DNA of 64,000 nucleotides from contig NC_089444.1 in the NCBI RefSeq assembly GCF_026210795.1, positions 3,896,501 to 3,960,500 on the forward strand. Reading direction: 5' to 3'. Below, one piece after another: positions 32,522 to 45,539 of this stretch. The translations under genes and the position numbers were made by a program. The notes beneath the pieces are model-generated. The model did no database searches. It had not been told where the DNA came from and was given only the letters and a program-made list of their open reading frames with translations. The stretch is from Rhizophagus irregularis (lineage: Eukaryota > Glomeromycota > Glomeromycetes > Glomerales > Glomeraceae). The stretch's first letter is position 1. Each line of letters begins with the position of its first letter.

Positions 32522-35500
32522 ATGTCGAATAATAAAGTATTATGTATATGTTCCAAATGTAAAAAAAAAGGATCAGATAATATTGGTAAATATGTGCATC
32601 CTACTACCAAATGGAGACATATTAAAAATGCAAAAAAGAATTATAATTTTAGCGACAACGATGATGATAGCGACGACGACGATAGCGATAATGATGATAA
32701 TAATAATAATAATAACGATCATGAGGACGATAATAACGATAACGATAATGATGATAATAATAACGACCACGACAAAGACCACGATGACGATAACGATCAC
32801 GATGACGACCACGATAATGATGGCGATAATGATGATAATAATAACGACTACGATGATAATAATCATGATGATAATGATGTAGAATATAAACAGTAAGTAT
32901 TAAGGAGAATATTTCTGTTATTCGTTAACTAATAATGATTATTAAATGTTTTATATTATATTTTAATTGTAATGATGATAGGAGGAATGAATTTGATAAT
33001 AGATCTTCAAGATCTCCTACTCCCGTTCTCATGGTAATTGATGATGATTGCTATGATGACAATCAAGAACACCATGACAATCGTGACAATTCTGATGAAA
33101 AAACAAAATCATCCACTGCAACTGAATCTGAATCTTATGAAAGTTTATATGATTCTTTTGATGATAATAATACGTTTGAAGTATTACAAAAAGGACTATA
33201 TAGTAGCGATAATGAATCATCTGATGACGGTATTAATTTAACAGAAGGTAATATACGCAATATTTATTTATTTATTTAAAATTATTTATTATTAATGCAA
33301 ATACATATTATTTGTAGGGTCTAATATTGTAGGGTCTAATATTAATAGTATTAATGATGAAGTTGCTAGAGGTTTACGTCTTCTTGAAGTAAAAACTCGA
33401 CGAAATATTACTGATGCAGCCTTTAAAGAAATTGTTACTGCAGCTAGTGGTAATTTTACAAGTCAATATACACTAATAAAAACACTTAAAAATATAGTTC
33501 CTATTAAACCAATTTGGGTTGATATGTGCATAAATTCATGCTGCGCTTTTACTGGTAATTTGGAAACATTAAATAAATGTACCTATTGTAAAGCTGAACG
33601 TTATCAAGAAGGAGGACGACCAAGAGCACAAGTAGCATATTTTTCAATTCAGAATCGATTTAAAATTCAATATCAAGATCCAACACGCGCAAAACAATTA
33701 CGTTATCGTTCTGAATATATTACCAGAGAAGATAATGGTGCTATTGGCGATGTATTTGACGGCTCACAATATAAATATCTATCCCAAGAGGGATATTTTC
33801 AAGACGATCGTGATATTGCACTTTTAGGTTCTGTTGACGGTTATCAACTATTCAAACAAAAATGTGATGATTGTTGGATAGTTTTATTTATTAATGCTAA
33901 TTTGCCACCCCATCAACGTGTAAAAAAAGAAAATTTACTTATTACTTCAATCATCCCGGGTCCTAAAGCTCCAAAAAATTTTAATTCTTTTATGAAACCA
34001 ATAGTTGAAGAATTATGCTTATTAAATGGTAATTTTAATTACATACATTATGATAAAACTTAATGATAAAAAAAATATATTAAAAATAATTGTAAATTTG
34101 TAAATTTGTAGATGGTGTTGAATGCTATGATGGTGCTACAAATGAGAATTTCCTCTTAAAAGTTACGGTACTTTCCTGGTCTGGAGATACTCCCGGATTG
34201 TCAAAACTTGCTTGCTTAACTGGACATAATTCATACATGGCATGTCGTTACTGTGATCTTCGTGGGATATATAATAATCATGTATATTATCCTACAACAC
34301 CACCACCATCAATTGAAACATATAAAACTTATAATCCATCAGATTTACCAAAAAGAACTCATAGAGATTATATGATAAGAATTGAACAAATAACGACAAT
34401 ACCGCCATCAAGAACACGCGATACATTAATTTCTGATTTAGGTAAATAATAAATCTATTGCAACATAATTTTTTTTACTATAAAATTAATAATTATTATT
34501 TTGAAATAGGTGTTACAGGACGTAGTGTTTTATTAGAAATAGAAACAACTCGATTTCCTACATGTTTTCCAATAGATATTATGCATTTGTTTTATGAAAA
34601 CATCGCATTATATATGTTAAAACATTGGATGGGTTGTTTTTTTAAAGATTCTATTCTTAATGATCAGCCATATGTAATTAACAACAAACAATGGACTGAG
34701 ATTGGGATTGAAATGGAAACCGTAAGAAAATCCATTCCAACTGATTTTGGTCGACCACCACGAAATATCTTACATCACCATAATGGTTACAAAGCAGAGG
34801 AGTGGGCTTCATGGATAACCTTATATTCTTTACCTTTATTAAAAGATCGTTTGCCGGCAAATTATCTTAAAGGTTGGTCCTTTTTTGTTAAAGCTGTTCA
34901 GCTTTGTCAAAAACGAGTATTATCTTTACATGATCAAGAAGAAATAAGGAAATTATTATTGCTATTTTATCAACATTATGAACGGTATATATATTACAAC
35001 ATTTATTTTATTTATTGAATTATTGTTCTTTTATTAAAATAATATTATTTTTAGTTATTATTATCAGTTTTTGGCTGCCCGACTAAGTGTAATGAAAGTA
35101 TGCTTTCATTATATTTTACATGTTGCTGATAGTATTCAGGATACTGGACCATGTTGGTCAACATGGCAGTTTCCTATGGAACGTACTTGTGGAATGTTAC
35201 AACCGCTAGCAAAATCACGCCTCCATCCATATAAAAATCTAACAAACAATGTATATTTGTTAGAATTATTTAATAATTTGTGTTATTTTAGAAAATTTTA
35301 TGACCAGATCTTTCCTCCTATATCTGATAAAAAATATAAAGAGCACTTGGTTTATACAAATGAGAATTATGAAGAAGAATTTCAATGGCCTTCTAAACCA
35401 TATACTCTTACATTCCAAGAAGTTAAAAAAATAAAAGATCATTTATGTGTAATAGATGATCGTGCATCAGAAATGCGATTAAATGTATGTATTATTTTAT

Positions 35501-36048
35501 TTTTGTTATTTTATTTTCAATTTTAAAATTAAATATTGACTAATATTTACATTTTTTACATTTTTTAGGATTTTGAAACCAACGGAACAAAATTTGGTCG
35601 TTTAATAACTTCCGATGGTCGAGTAATTGGGTCAGAATGGATACGTAGAAATAAAGACTGGGCACGAATTAATTACACTGTTTTGGTTAGTATTTAATGC
35701 AATATAATCATTTATTAATTTTGTAAGTTTTATTTAATAATTTTCATTTTAGACCCGTTTAGAAATTGACAAATGGGCTCACTTACCAAGTGCAATCCCA
35801 GAATTCGTAACTAAATCATTTTACGCCCAGGTTAATTATTATTTTTTATACGGTATATGGATCAGAAAATAATGCTAGCGAACGTAACATGGACAAATGA
35901 AGTTAATGAAGATTCATTAGGTACAACTTCCTTTGTAGGTGATGGTTCTACACAATTTATTGATGTTACTGCAATCAATAGATGTGTAGGTTTTATGAAA
36001 TTGGAACGTAAAACATATATTATTGATAAGGAATGTATGGAAGAATAG
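32522..36048 (+). CDS. Tnp2/CACTA-class (CMC) transposase, about 985 aa, nine exons
   Basis: Exons 32522-32892, 32982-33247, 33318-34028, 34112-34441, 34510-34984, 35055-35484, 35569-35685 and 35753-35830 chain in phase for 926 codons. A last exon (about 35866-36048) ends the protein. The N-terminus has a Cys/His cluster (CICSKCK, then KYVHPTTKWRH) followed by a long Asp/Asn run. The catalytic core shows GSVDGYQLF, DDCWIVLFINANLPP, ENLLITSIIPGPKAPKNFNS, a C/H element (CLTGHNSYMACRYCD), CFPIDIMHLFYENI and PMERTCGML. These are the Asp, Asp and Glu positions of the Tnp2 RNase-H fold. DNA cleavage in the nucleus is the expected role. At 35831-35866 the reading needs either a 35-nt intron or a one-base frameshift before IMLANVTWTNEV, so activity of this copy is uncertain. 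Exon 3 begins at duplicated 15-bp acceptors. Confidence 0.82.
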
Positions 36049-36640
36049 AAATAAACAATTTAATTAAAAATTGTCAAATAATCTGAAATTGTATTACGCG
36101 CGATGTGTATGTCGGATTTCTTAAATAAAACTTTCTTAAATAAAACTGTAGGGAAAATTCTTATTAGTTCTTTTTGTATTGTAAATTTTATAACGCCCTA
36201 TATTATACGTAATTTCAATCTAATAAAATTAGAAATAAACGTCTGCCTTACTTGCCGTTAAAATCTGAATAAGTATTTGCAATAGTTCTCAAATAAGTAT
36301 AGAATTCTTTACCGATATCTGGACTAATAACAGACGTATTTATTATAACAGACTGCATAGACGACGTATTGTAATGTATTATAATAACGTTTATAAATAA
36401 AATTGTTTATAGTTAAATATAACAATTAGGCAGGCATTCATTTGGCCAATTTAGCCTTTATAATAAAAATCAGCGTTAATATTATAGCAATGATAATAAT
36501 ATAAAAATTTTTTTTATTAAAATGAATAATATTAATTAATTAATTATTAAAACGTTAATATATACTAAGAAATAAGCAATAATTATAATAATATGAAATT
36601 AATTAATTAACATCAAGCCTCGCAATTTAATTAACATTAA
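36049..36640. other. Convergent 3' region between transposase and SANT/Myb gene
   Basis: AT-rich. TTAATTAA-type runs occupy 36530-36645, and AATTGCGAGGCTTG / CAAGCCTCGCAATTT near 36614-36675 can pair as an inverted repeat over the 3' end of the minus-strand gene. No additional gene was recognised. Confidence 0.5.
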
Positions 36641-37471
36641 TTAATCATCGTCGATTTCCCAAATTGCGAGGCTTGCGAGGCTTGATTGAGAACCTCCTTC
36701 TTCTTCCTCAAATATTTGAACCACTTCCTGTTCCTGATCCTGCTGCTGCTGTTGCTGTTGCCTTTGTTGATCCTGCTGTTGCTGTTGCTGTTGCCTTTGT
36801 AATTTTTGATCCTGATCCTCCTGATTCTGATCTTGATCCTGCTGCTGTTGTTGTTGGCTAAGTAATTTTTTTTGATCCTGATCTTGATCCTGATTCTGAT
36901 CCCGATCCCGATCCCGATACTGCCGATTCTGATCCCGCTGCTGTTGCTGTTGTTGTGTTTGTGACCATTGCCGTTGCAATTGTGTTTGTGACCGTTGGAA
37001 TTGCAATCCTAAAAATATTATTTAGAATTTAATATTATTTAGAATTTAAAAAAGAAATTAAAACACTTTACAAGATGATTCAAAAGTTAATACTTGGTTT
37101 TTTCCAAAACTTATTTCTGAATTCTAAATAATATCTTTCCCCGTTTCTTGTTATTTTTCCCCTCGGATCCTTAATAATAGATAATTCCATACTCTAAAGA
37201 TTATAAATTAGTAAATTAGCCTACATTTGAAGAGATAATGACAATATTGTATAATATTATATTGAATATTTACCCGGCAATCCTTTACAATACCATGGAA
37301 TTTTTCGCTCGCTTGACGTCCAGTATAAACTGTTTTGAATCTTTGGTTGATTTTTCCAGCGGTTGAGATCCACCAAGCTCGCTTGCAATTACCACCGCCA
37401 AGCGAGTGGTAATGTGCATTACCTTCTTTCCTTTCATCGATGAGCATTCTTACTTCGTCGTCGGTCCACAT
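36641..37471 (-). CDS. SANT/Myb-like DNA-binding protein with polyQ tail, 221 aa
   Basis: Exons 37471-37274, 37193-37094 and 37008-36641 total 666 nt, all in phase. Residues 1-66 form a SANT/Myb-type three-helix domain: MWTDDEVRMLIDERKEG, then NCKRAWWISTAGKINQRF and QASEKFHGIVKDCR, with the tryptophan spacing of trihelix/Myb-like proteins. Exon 2 continues with GERYYLEFRNKFWKKP. The C-terminal 122 residues are Gln-rich with QDQ and DRDRDQNQ stretches and end in an acidic patch (IFEEEEGGSQSS...IDDD). It is likely a nuclear DNA-binding protein; binding to the element's subterminal repeats is an attractive but untested idea. Divergent to the FG-repeat gene at 38668. Confidence 0.75.
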
Positions 37472-37738
37472 AATGTTAATTGAAATTGAAATATATTTTT
37501 TTTTTTGAAGAAAAAAAAATTTTGAATTAATTTTTTTTTAAAAAAAAATGTAAAATGGAAACGAATGAATTTGATTTAATTTTTTTTTTCATAAATTAAA
37601 TAATACTTACGTTTTAATGATGTAATAAATATCAATAAATTAAAAAAAGTCTAATAAATAATATTACTTATTAATGATGTAATGAATTACTACGCTGATT
37701 GATCAAATTGAATTACTTATGTTTATGTGTAATTCTGC

Positions 37739-38070
37739 AATTTTACCCGCGACTCACCCGTGACTCACCCGCAATAATATAATACTTATAATATACTGAA
37801 CACCGCGACTCACCCGCGACTCACCCGTGACTCACCCCGTGACTCACTCGCAACATTACTAAACACTTTATAACCATCTCTCTATAAAAAAAATTACACA
37901 AATTTGAACCTTTTTATCAATTGAAAAAAAGAATTTAATCACTTATTACTTTATCAACAGCGGCCTCAATTTCGAATGGTATGTGATTACAAAATGATGA
38001 TCTAATACTCAACAGCGGCCGCCTCAATTCAAATATATTCGAATGGTATGTGATAACAAAATGATGAATT
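37739..38070. repeat. Short direct repeats between the divergent genes
   Basis: CGCGACTCACCCGTGACTCA-type units recur about seven times at 37745-37855. Then AACAGCGGCC-CCTCAATT followed by CGAATGGTATGTGAT occurs twice at 37957-38068. These GC-rich repeats stand out in AT-rich DNA and sit where promoter elements of both genes are expected. Confidence 0.7.
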
Positions 38071-38667
38071 TACCTTAAGTGCTCGCTAGACGTTTCAATG
38101 ATTTTGGTTTAGTTTTTAACAAAATGTAATACTTCATAACTAAATGTACAAGCATTTGACCTGACCACTGGTCTACCATTATTTTTTTGCGTCATTGATT
38201 TTTTAAATGCGCCATTTATTATTTTTGCGCTACTATTTATTTCACAATTGGATTTCTTATATGACCGATATGCAAAATTGCATGTGATATTTTAATAAAT
38301 GTTTTGCACTATATGTGTATTCTGCAGTTAGCCCATTATTTTATTTATATGGTTAAATTTATAATACTAGATTATCAATTATTACGCCAAAATTCTAAAA
38401 AATACTATGTACGTATATATATATAATGGAATATTCCTTAATTTAGAAATTTACCATGATTTTAAAATTTTTTCCGTACAAAAAAAATTTTTTTCCATGA
38501 TTTTTTACTAAAAAAAAAATTCCCCTAATTCCATGATTTTTAATTTTTTTTTACCTCCTTAAAAAAAAAAAATAAAATAAAATAAAATGGATTTTATTTC
38601 AAGTCTCTCACCTTTCTCGCGTCTCTCACCTTCTTCGTATCTTTCACCTCGCTTCTAATTCTAAAAA
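38071..38667. other. Upstream region of the FG-repeat gene, no gene seen
   Basis: AT-rich with several T-run/A-run palindromes at 38470-38580. Confidence 0.45.
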
Positions 38668-40078
<1,411 letters not shown>

Positions 40079-41600
40079 ATTTTTTAATTTTTTAACTTTT
40101 TTCTAATCTTTTTAATTTTTTAAGTTAGATTAAAAATTATTTTCTGAATCATGTTATGTTCTCGAACATTTTTCCGATTGGGGTCGGATAATAAAAGATT
40201 AATTAAAATATTCGATTGGGGTCGAATATTTTTCTTTTTCCGATTGGGGTCGGATATTAATCTTTTAAAAAATGTTCGATTACTATTTTTTTTTTGTCCG
40301 ATCGATTGGGGTCGAATTAATTTTTGATTACTATTTTTTTTTGTCCGAGTCGGATTAATTTTTTTTAAAAAACGTTCGATTGGGGTCGAACCAATATAAT
40401 AAAAAAAAATTTTTTTATAAAATTATATATTTATTTTCATATATATTATTTTTAATATTTTTTATTTATTTTTAATATTTTTTATTTATTAATATTATTA
40501 ATTCGCAATTCGTAAAAAAAGTAAACATGAAAAAATTTACATTACATTTATATAATGATCGGTAGGAATAGTAGTGATAATAAAATGCGTTAATATTCGT
40601 TAATACCAATAATTAAATGCGTTAATACTAAGAATCTCTAATCGTTTTAGATCTAAACATGAATAACGACGATACTTGATGTAAAACTTGTTTCTATTAG
40701 TTAGTAAATAGTATGTACATGAGAGGTAACAGCAATCCGAAAGGCGCGTTACTTTATAAACTGGTAAACTTTATAGAATAAAATAACAGCTAAAGGAAAC
40801 GAAAATAATGAGATATTACTAAGGTATACAAGGTATAGGTATCATGTATCATTCAGCGATATTAAAACAGCACCAAGTTATGTATGATAAGTTTATACGA
40901 AGTTTATATCAACGACGAAGTTTAATTTTCTAGATCTTTTATTAAAAATTGGAATAATAATGAATTTCTAAGTATTTTTCTATTTATTATTTTATTTAAG
41001 AATTTTTTTTATAATAAAACTTGCTTAGTAATACAGTATATAATAAAATCAATAAAATCAATAAAATAAGTTTCATATTGCATAAAAAATTTTTTTATTT
41101 AATTAAATTTTTTTATTTAATTAATTATATTAATACAGTATATTTATTATAAAAGATTATTAAGGAAAGGTAAAAAAATTAAGTAAATTTAGAATGTGAC
41201 GAAGGTGGATAAGGAAATAACGCGAGCGTGATGGTAGTTGCAGATGGTATGTGTATATGGTGGCGGCGGCGGTTATTGTGGTGGAGGAGGAAGTAATTGT
41301 AGTAAAGGAAGTGATCGAAAAAGTAATTATAGAGACGGAAAAGGTAATCGTGATGAAGCGATTATTGTGATGTTTGCAGATATTTTCGGTTTTACTATAA
41401 TATAAAAACTTGATACACGATTATAATATGGTTGAATTACGGTTAAATGGGTTAAATGATATTAAATGTATATTATAGAAACGCGGTTCTGTTATAATAA
41501 AATAACTTGATCGCTAATATTATTATAAATTATAAGTTAATTTAAAATAAATACATTGTAGGTAAACAGTCATATATATTACTTTTTAAATACATTCACA
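40079..41600. other. Non-coding right part of the CACTA-class element
   Basis: No gene was recognised. A cluster of palindromic repeats is at 40176-40395 (separate entry). A purine-rich GGTGG/GGAGG stretch lies at 41250-41360. Confidence 0.5.
40176..40395. repeat. Five dispersed copies of a palindromic TTCGATTGGGGTCGAA-type motif
   Basis: Copies alternate between TTCGA-TTGGGG-TCGAA and TCCGA-TTGGGG-TCGGA, so sequence changes in one arm are matched in the other arm. That compensatory pattern implies the pairing matters. They lie just 3' of the FG-repeat gene. Confidence 0.8.
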
Positions 41601-41902
41601 ATTCACAATTAAAGTAAAATGATCTCCCATCGTACAATTGTAACGATTGTACTAAAATAAACGTATATTTCGTATATTTTCAAATATTGTACAATAATCG
41701 CACAATTTTTATATCCTAAACTTTTATTGCACAAAAGTTGAACGTTTTCTGTATACTTAATTTAAGTTTATTTTCAATTGTACAAAGATCGCACATTTTC
41801 AATACACTATAAAATCGACATGGCCATTTTTATCCAAAAAACTGCAATAATTGTATGATTTCCGCACGGACTTGAACAAATATTGCACAAAAATTGGATG
41901 AT
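41600..41902. repeat. Right subterminal repeats of the CACTA-class element
   Basis: Motifs of the form TTGTACAATAATCGCACAAT and ATTGCACAAAAnTTG recur in both orientations up to the terminal repeat. Related motifs (CATACAATAATTGTGC) occur within 100 bp of the left end. Confidence 0.65.
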
Positions 41903-41916
41903 CTTTTTTCATAGGG
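41903..41916 (-). repeat. Right terminal inverted repeat of the CACTA-class element
   Basis: CTTTTTTCATAGGG, the exact complement of 28017-28030, followed by TTG. Confidence 0.8.
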
Positions 41917-42068
41917 TTGTTGTCTATTGTTAGCCAAATTCTGTAAATTAACACTTATATATTTCTGTTACTACCCTTCCGAACAGCATAAATCGGTGGT
42001 AACAGTGGTGTTACTGAATATATTGGTAAATAAGAGTCATATAGCTAGAGGTACTATTAAATCGTATA

Positions 42069-42254
42069 CAGTTCACCCTCGCTATAGTGAATTTTTATAT
42101 AGTGAATAATTTGCTATAGTAAAGAAAAACTCAGGTACGGATTTTCTATATAAATAATAATTCTTAATACAGTTCACCTCCGCTATAGTGAATCCCTTAC
42201 TATAGTGAATCTTAACCTTCAGCCCATGAGCTTCACTATAGTGAGGGTGAACTG
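42069..42254. mobile_element. Tc1/mariner-type MITE (186 bp) with TA duplication
   Basis: The ends are CAGTTCACCCTCGCTATAGTGA / TCACTATAGTGAGGGTGAACTG, near perfect over 22 bp and flanked by TA on both sides. An extra internal copy of the end motif (CAGTTCACCTCCGCTATAGTGA near 42170) suggests a partial nested duplicate. No ORF. Confidence 0.85.
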
Positions 42255-42256
42255 TA

Positions 42257-42904
42257 ATCACACAATTACCAACGGGATTTTTACTCAATACTACCTATCC
42301 TGGTATTCCAGTATTGTTAGTTAAGAATGACAAGGTAAACAACTACAAAATATGATTAATAATAATACACGACAGGTATAAGATGAATTTTATATTAATA
42401 TGCAGAAATAACAGGTTAAGGTTAACCAAAGTACAACGATTTTATTGAATAAACGTAGGATTATGAGTTTACAACAAAATGATAAAAAGTGATAGAGGTA
42501 TATTTCTTAGAGTAATATAACTTAATATGACTCGCTCTATAACTTCAATTTAACTTATTCTATCGATAAGTTGGCAGAAGGTATATTTATATCTATTATC
42601 CATCTCTTTTCTGACATCAAATGCGAAATATAATCTATTGGTATCTGTTTCATCGCAATATATCAATGTAATTACAATAGGGATAATTCTTACTTTTTAA
42701 TAGAACACAAATGACAAATTTAAACGGTAAATTACTATTGAGCTAATTATCCTACAATGTCTCTTAATAAAAATCGTATACATATAAACAATACAAATAC
42801 AGAAAATAAATAATATAATATAATATAAACAATAATAAAAATAACTATACTAATACTACATATGTAAATATGAAATCAATATCATTTATTAAGTTAATCC
42901 AGTG
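42257..42904. other. No gene seen
   Basis: AT-rich flank of the hAT remnant. No structure was recognised. Confidence 0.5.
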
Positions 42905-43700
42905 TACACAAATCAGCGGTTGTATATCGACGTATATTGGCATATAACATTAGAAATCGACATGTACACAAACATAAACATACGTAAATCCATCGGATTG
43001 TCATACAACACCAGAAATCATGTGCGCAAGATTTCGCATAACAGCCGCAACACTATTAATACTTCTGCTAATTTCATACCTAAATGCAGCATAAATAATA
43101 CCTTTTATAGTCTCCGGGAAAAGTATAACAAAAGATCCAGCTTATAAATATGTTGACGAAATTTTGGATTTGCAACAACATTAATTGGTTGGAAATCATC
43201 GATTATCCAGTCAACAAGAAATTGACGAAATTCTTGTTGATTTTTCTCTGAATAATGATGCTTATGCACCTTCATATCTTGCTCTTCTTGATCGTTTGAC
43301 TATATTTTTTGTTTAACTTTTCAATAAGAATATTCAACCAACCTTTACGATTTTACCATTTTTAGTAATATCATGCTTATTTCTTAAATGATTTATTGCA
43401 TTACTAATAGATCCACTAGACTTAATATATGTTTTTTTACATGGAATCTGACTAGCAGTATCAATAACTTTGCAAACGATTACTTGACGTAGTACACCTT
43501 ATACTTCCTAAATTTCTTCATCCCAGTACGCCCAAACCCAGCTAGTTTTAGGTTTCTTATTTACTAATTTAACAGAACTTTCGGTCTCATTATCACTAAG
43601 TAATACTAGTGCATAATCAGGACTTTCAATCTCACTATCCTCAGTAGTGGTGGCAATAGTGCATTATTAGGATGCATTCATTTTAGCTGAAAGTATTTCT
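42905..43700 (-). pseudogene. Degenerate hAT transposase 5' half
   Basis: Reading the minus strand from about 43650: SWVWAYWDEEI, two stops, then a BED-type zinc finger with C..C..H...H spacing (VIVCKVIDTASQIPCKK then SNAINHLRNKHDIT). Further down, in another frame, NQQEFRQFLVDWIIDDFQPI and VVANPKFRQHIYKLD match the region after the BED finger in hAT transposases. RRTIKGIIYAAF is also present. Stops and frameshifts are frequent and the catalytic core is missing, so this is an old relic unrelated to the intact hAT at 6-9 kb. Confidence 0.6.
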
Positions 43701-44269
43701 AAATTTTAAGTTCATCAAGTTTGATTGATTTTAATGATAAATTAAATGACATGCTTCCTGATAAAAGAAAAAATCAAGAACTTTTATATAATTAGTTAAC
43801 TTTATTAATTTGAACTAATCTTCGAGAGTATACCTTTATATAATATTATTAATTATTTTGTGCAAACATTTTACTGTAAGAACATAGACAATGTTCGTAG
43901 AATAAATTTTTTAGACATTTCCTAGCAACAATGTTTCCACATCCCACGTTATCAGTTAATTCACATAATTCACATTACTTAGTATTACACTTTCTTGATA
44001 ACGAAACTTCTAGTCAGATTCTCGCAAAATAATTGATCTTTATTCTTAAGTAAAATATTGCATCAAATCTTTATACATATTTACAATTGAAGTAATTTAT
44101 TCTTATTCAATTTAATAAAAGAAAGCAATTTCTAAAAATAAAATGGTCAATATTATTATTAAAAAGAAAGAACACCAAAAAGAGAAATCTTACTAAACTA
44201 TTTTGAAAAAAAAGAAGGAATGTTTAATACCATATCTAAAGGAAAGGATACTAAAATGAATTTGGCGAG
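43701..44269. other. No gene seen
   Basis: AT-rich spacer between the hAT relic and the microexon array. Confidence 0.45.
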
Positions 44270-45000
44270 GAACTTCTTGTTTCTTTTCCATCTAAGAATC
44301 GCTTCCAAGAGTCTATAGCAATTCTGTAAAAACAAATAAATAGAAAATTAGTAAATGTTTTTTAAATAAAAAAAAATATCACCCCATCTAAGACTCACCT
44401 TCCAAGTTGAATCCACAATCCAAGAGTCCATTCTACAGAAAGAACCGACGTTTAGTAAATGCTTTTGTAAAAAGACCCAATTCCATTCACCTCAAGAAGC
44501 TATTCCAATACCAGTCTTCAAGGTGATTGTCACTAAAAGAAAATAAAATGAACGTTAGTAACGTTCTTGGGATGACTCCCCCTTTCCAATTACCTCAATA
44601 TTTAAGAAGCCATTCCAATAGCGGTCATCTCTATAAAAAAAGATTGTGCCGTTTGTAAAATGTAAAGAGATACAGACTTTCTCTTTTTATTTACCTCAAT
44701 TCTCATAGTTCTCAAAGTGTATTCTCTTAAAAAAAAAAAAGAACGTCAATAGCGTTATTGATACTCTCCCCTCAGTTTCCATTTACCTCAAGAAGTTTCA
44801 AGGTGATTATCCCAAAAGAAAAAAAAGAACATTAATAATATTCTTTTAAAGAGTCCAGAACTCTCATTCTCCCATTTACCTCAAAGAACAATTCTCGCGT
44901 CAAAGTAACGTTTTTCTTAAAAAAAAAGCGAACGTTAATAACGTTCCTGAAACCTTCAAGTGGTAGTCTCTAATGGTTGTACTTTAAATTCAATAAGGGA
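44270..45000 (-). pseudogene. Tandem array of microexons separated by hairpin-bearing introns
   Basis: On the minus strand, five to six units of about 90-106 bp each contain an AG acceptor after a T-run, an exon-like block of 31-42 nt and a GTAAAT/GTGAAT donor. Inside each intron lies an inverted motif such as GAACGTTAGTAACGTTC. Block translations are related (DNHLEDWYWNSFLR; YWNGFLN; then AIDSWKRFLDGKETRSSS). One unit (around 44805) has GG where the acceptor AG should be. I could not chain a full ORF, so it is probably a decayed gene made by duplication of one exon-intron unit. A link to the kinase family is possible but unproven. Confidence 0.5.
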
Positions 45001-45539
45001 AATCTTATACAATATATATATGCGATTGAAAAAAAATATTTTTTTTTATTTATATTTTATAAAAAATATTTTATTTTTAATTAAGAAAGAAACTGAAATT
45101 TTTTTGTTTTGTTTATAAAGGATAAAAGGGGTTCCGGATCTGATGGATGATCCGACATCATCCGATCTCAATCCGTCACCCGATCCGTTAAAAAAATGCT
45201 CATCCGATCTGATTCATCCAACAAATGACGGATATCCGAATTTCAAACGGATGGCAGATGTACCAATTTTATGCTTTTTTTTACCAAAAGTTCATTAGAA
45301 AAAAAATAGAAAAATTTCGATAAAAAAAATATCTTTTAGAAAAAAAATTTATTGCAAAGAAATTTCGCTAAAACTTTTGGATAAAATAATGTGCTAATGA
45401 CGTATTATATTTGTATTATTAAAGATTCCTTTTATTCTCATTACCCTCTAACTGATGGAAAATTTTGGTACTATGATAAAACGTAAAATATTCGCAAACT
45501 GTACATAAAACGTTCTCACCTTAATTAACTTTAAATAAT
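45001..45539. other. No gene; GC-richer patch at 45,125-45,265
   Basis: The patch repeats GATCCGA / TCATCCGATCT / ATCCGTCAC motifs in both orientations and may be a short MITE. Ends were not defined. Confidence 0.4.

Noticed and set aside
32457-32882. Met/Ile/Thr-rich and Val/Ile-rich ORFs on both strands
   Set aside because: Shadows of the GAT/AAT repeat that encodes the acidic stretch of the Tnp2 transposase.
42902-43147. 81-codon plus-strand ORF (MYTNQRLYIDVYW...)
   Set aside because: Overlaps the degenerate hAT transposase read on the minus strand, which has recognisable motifs.
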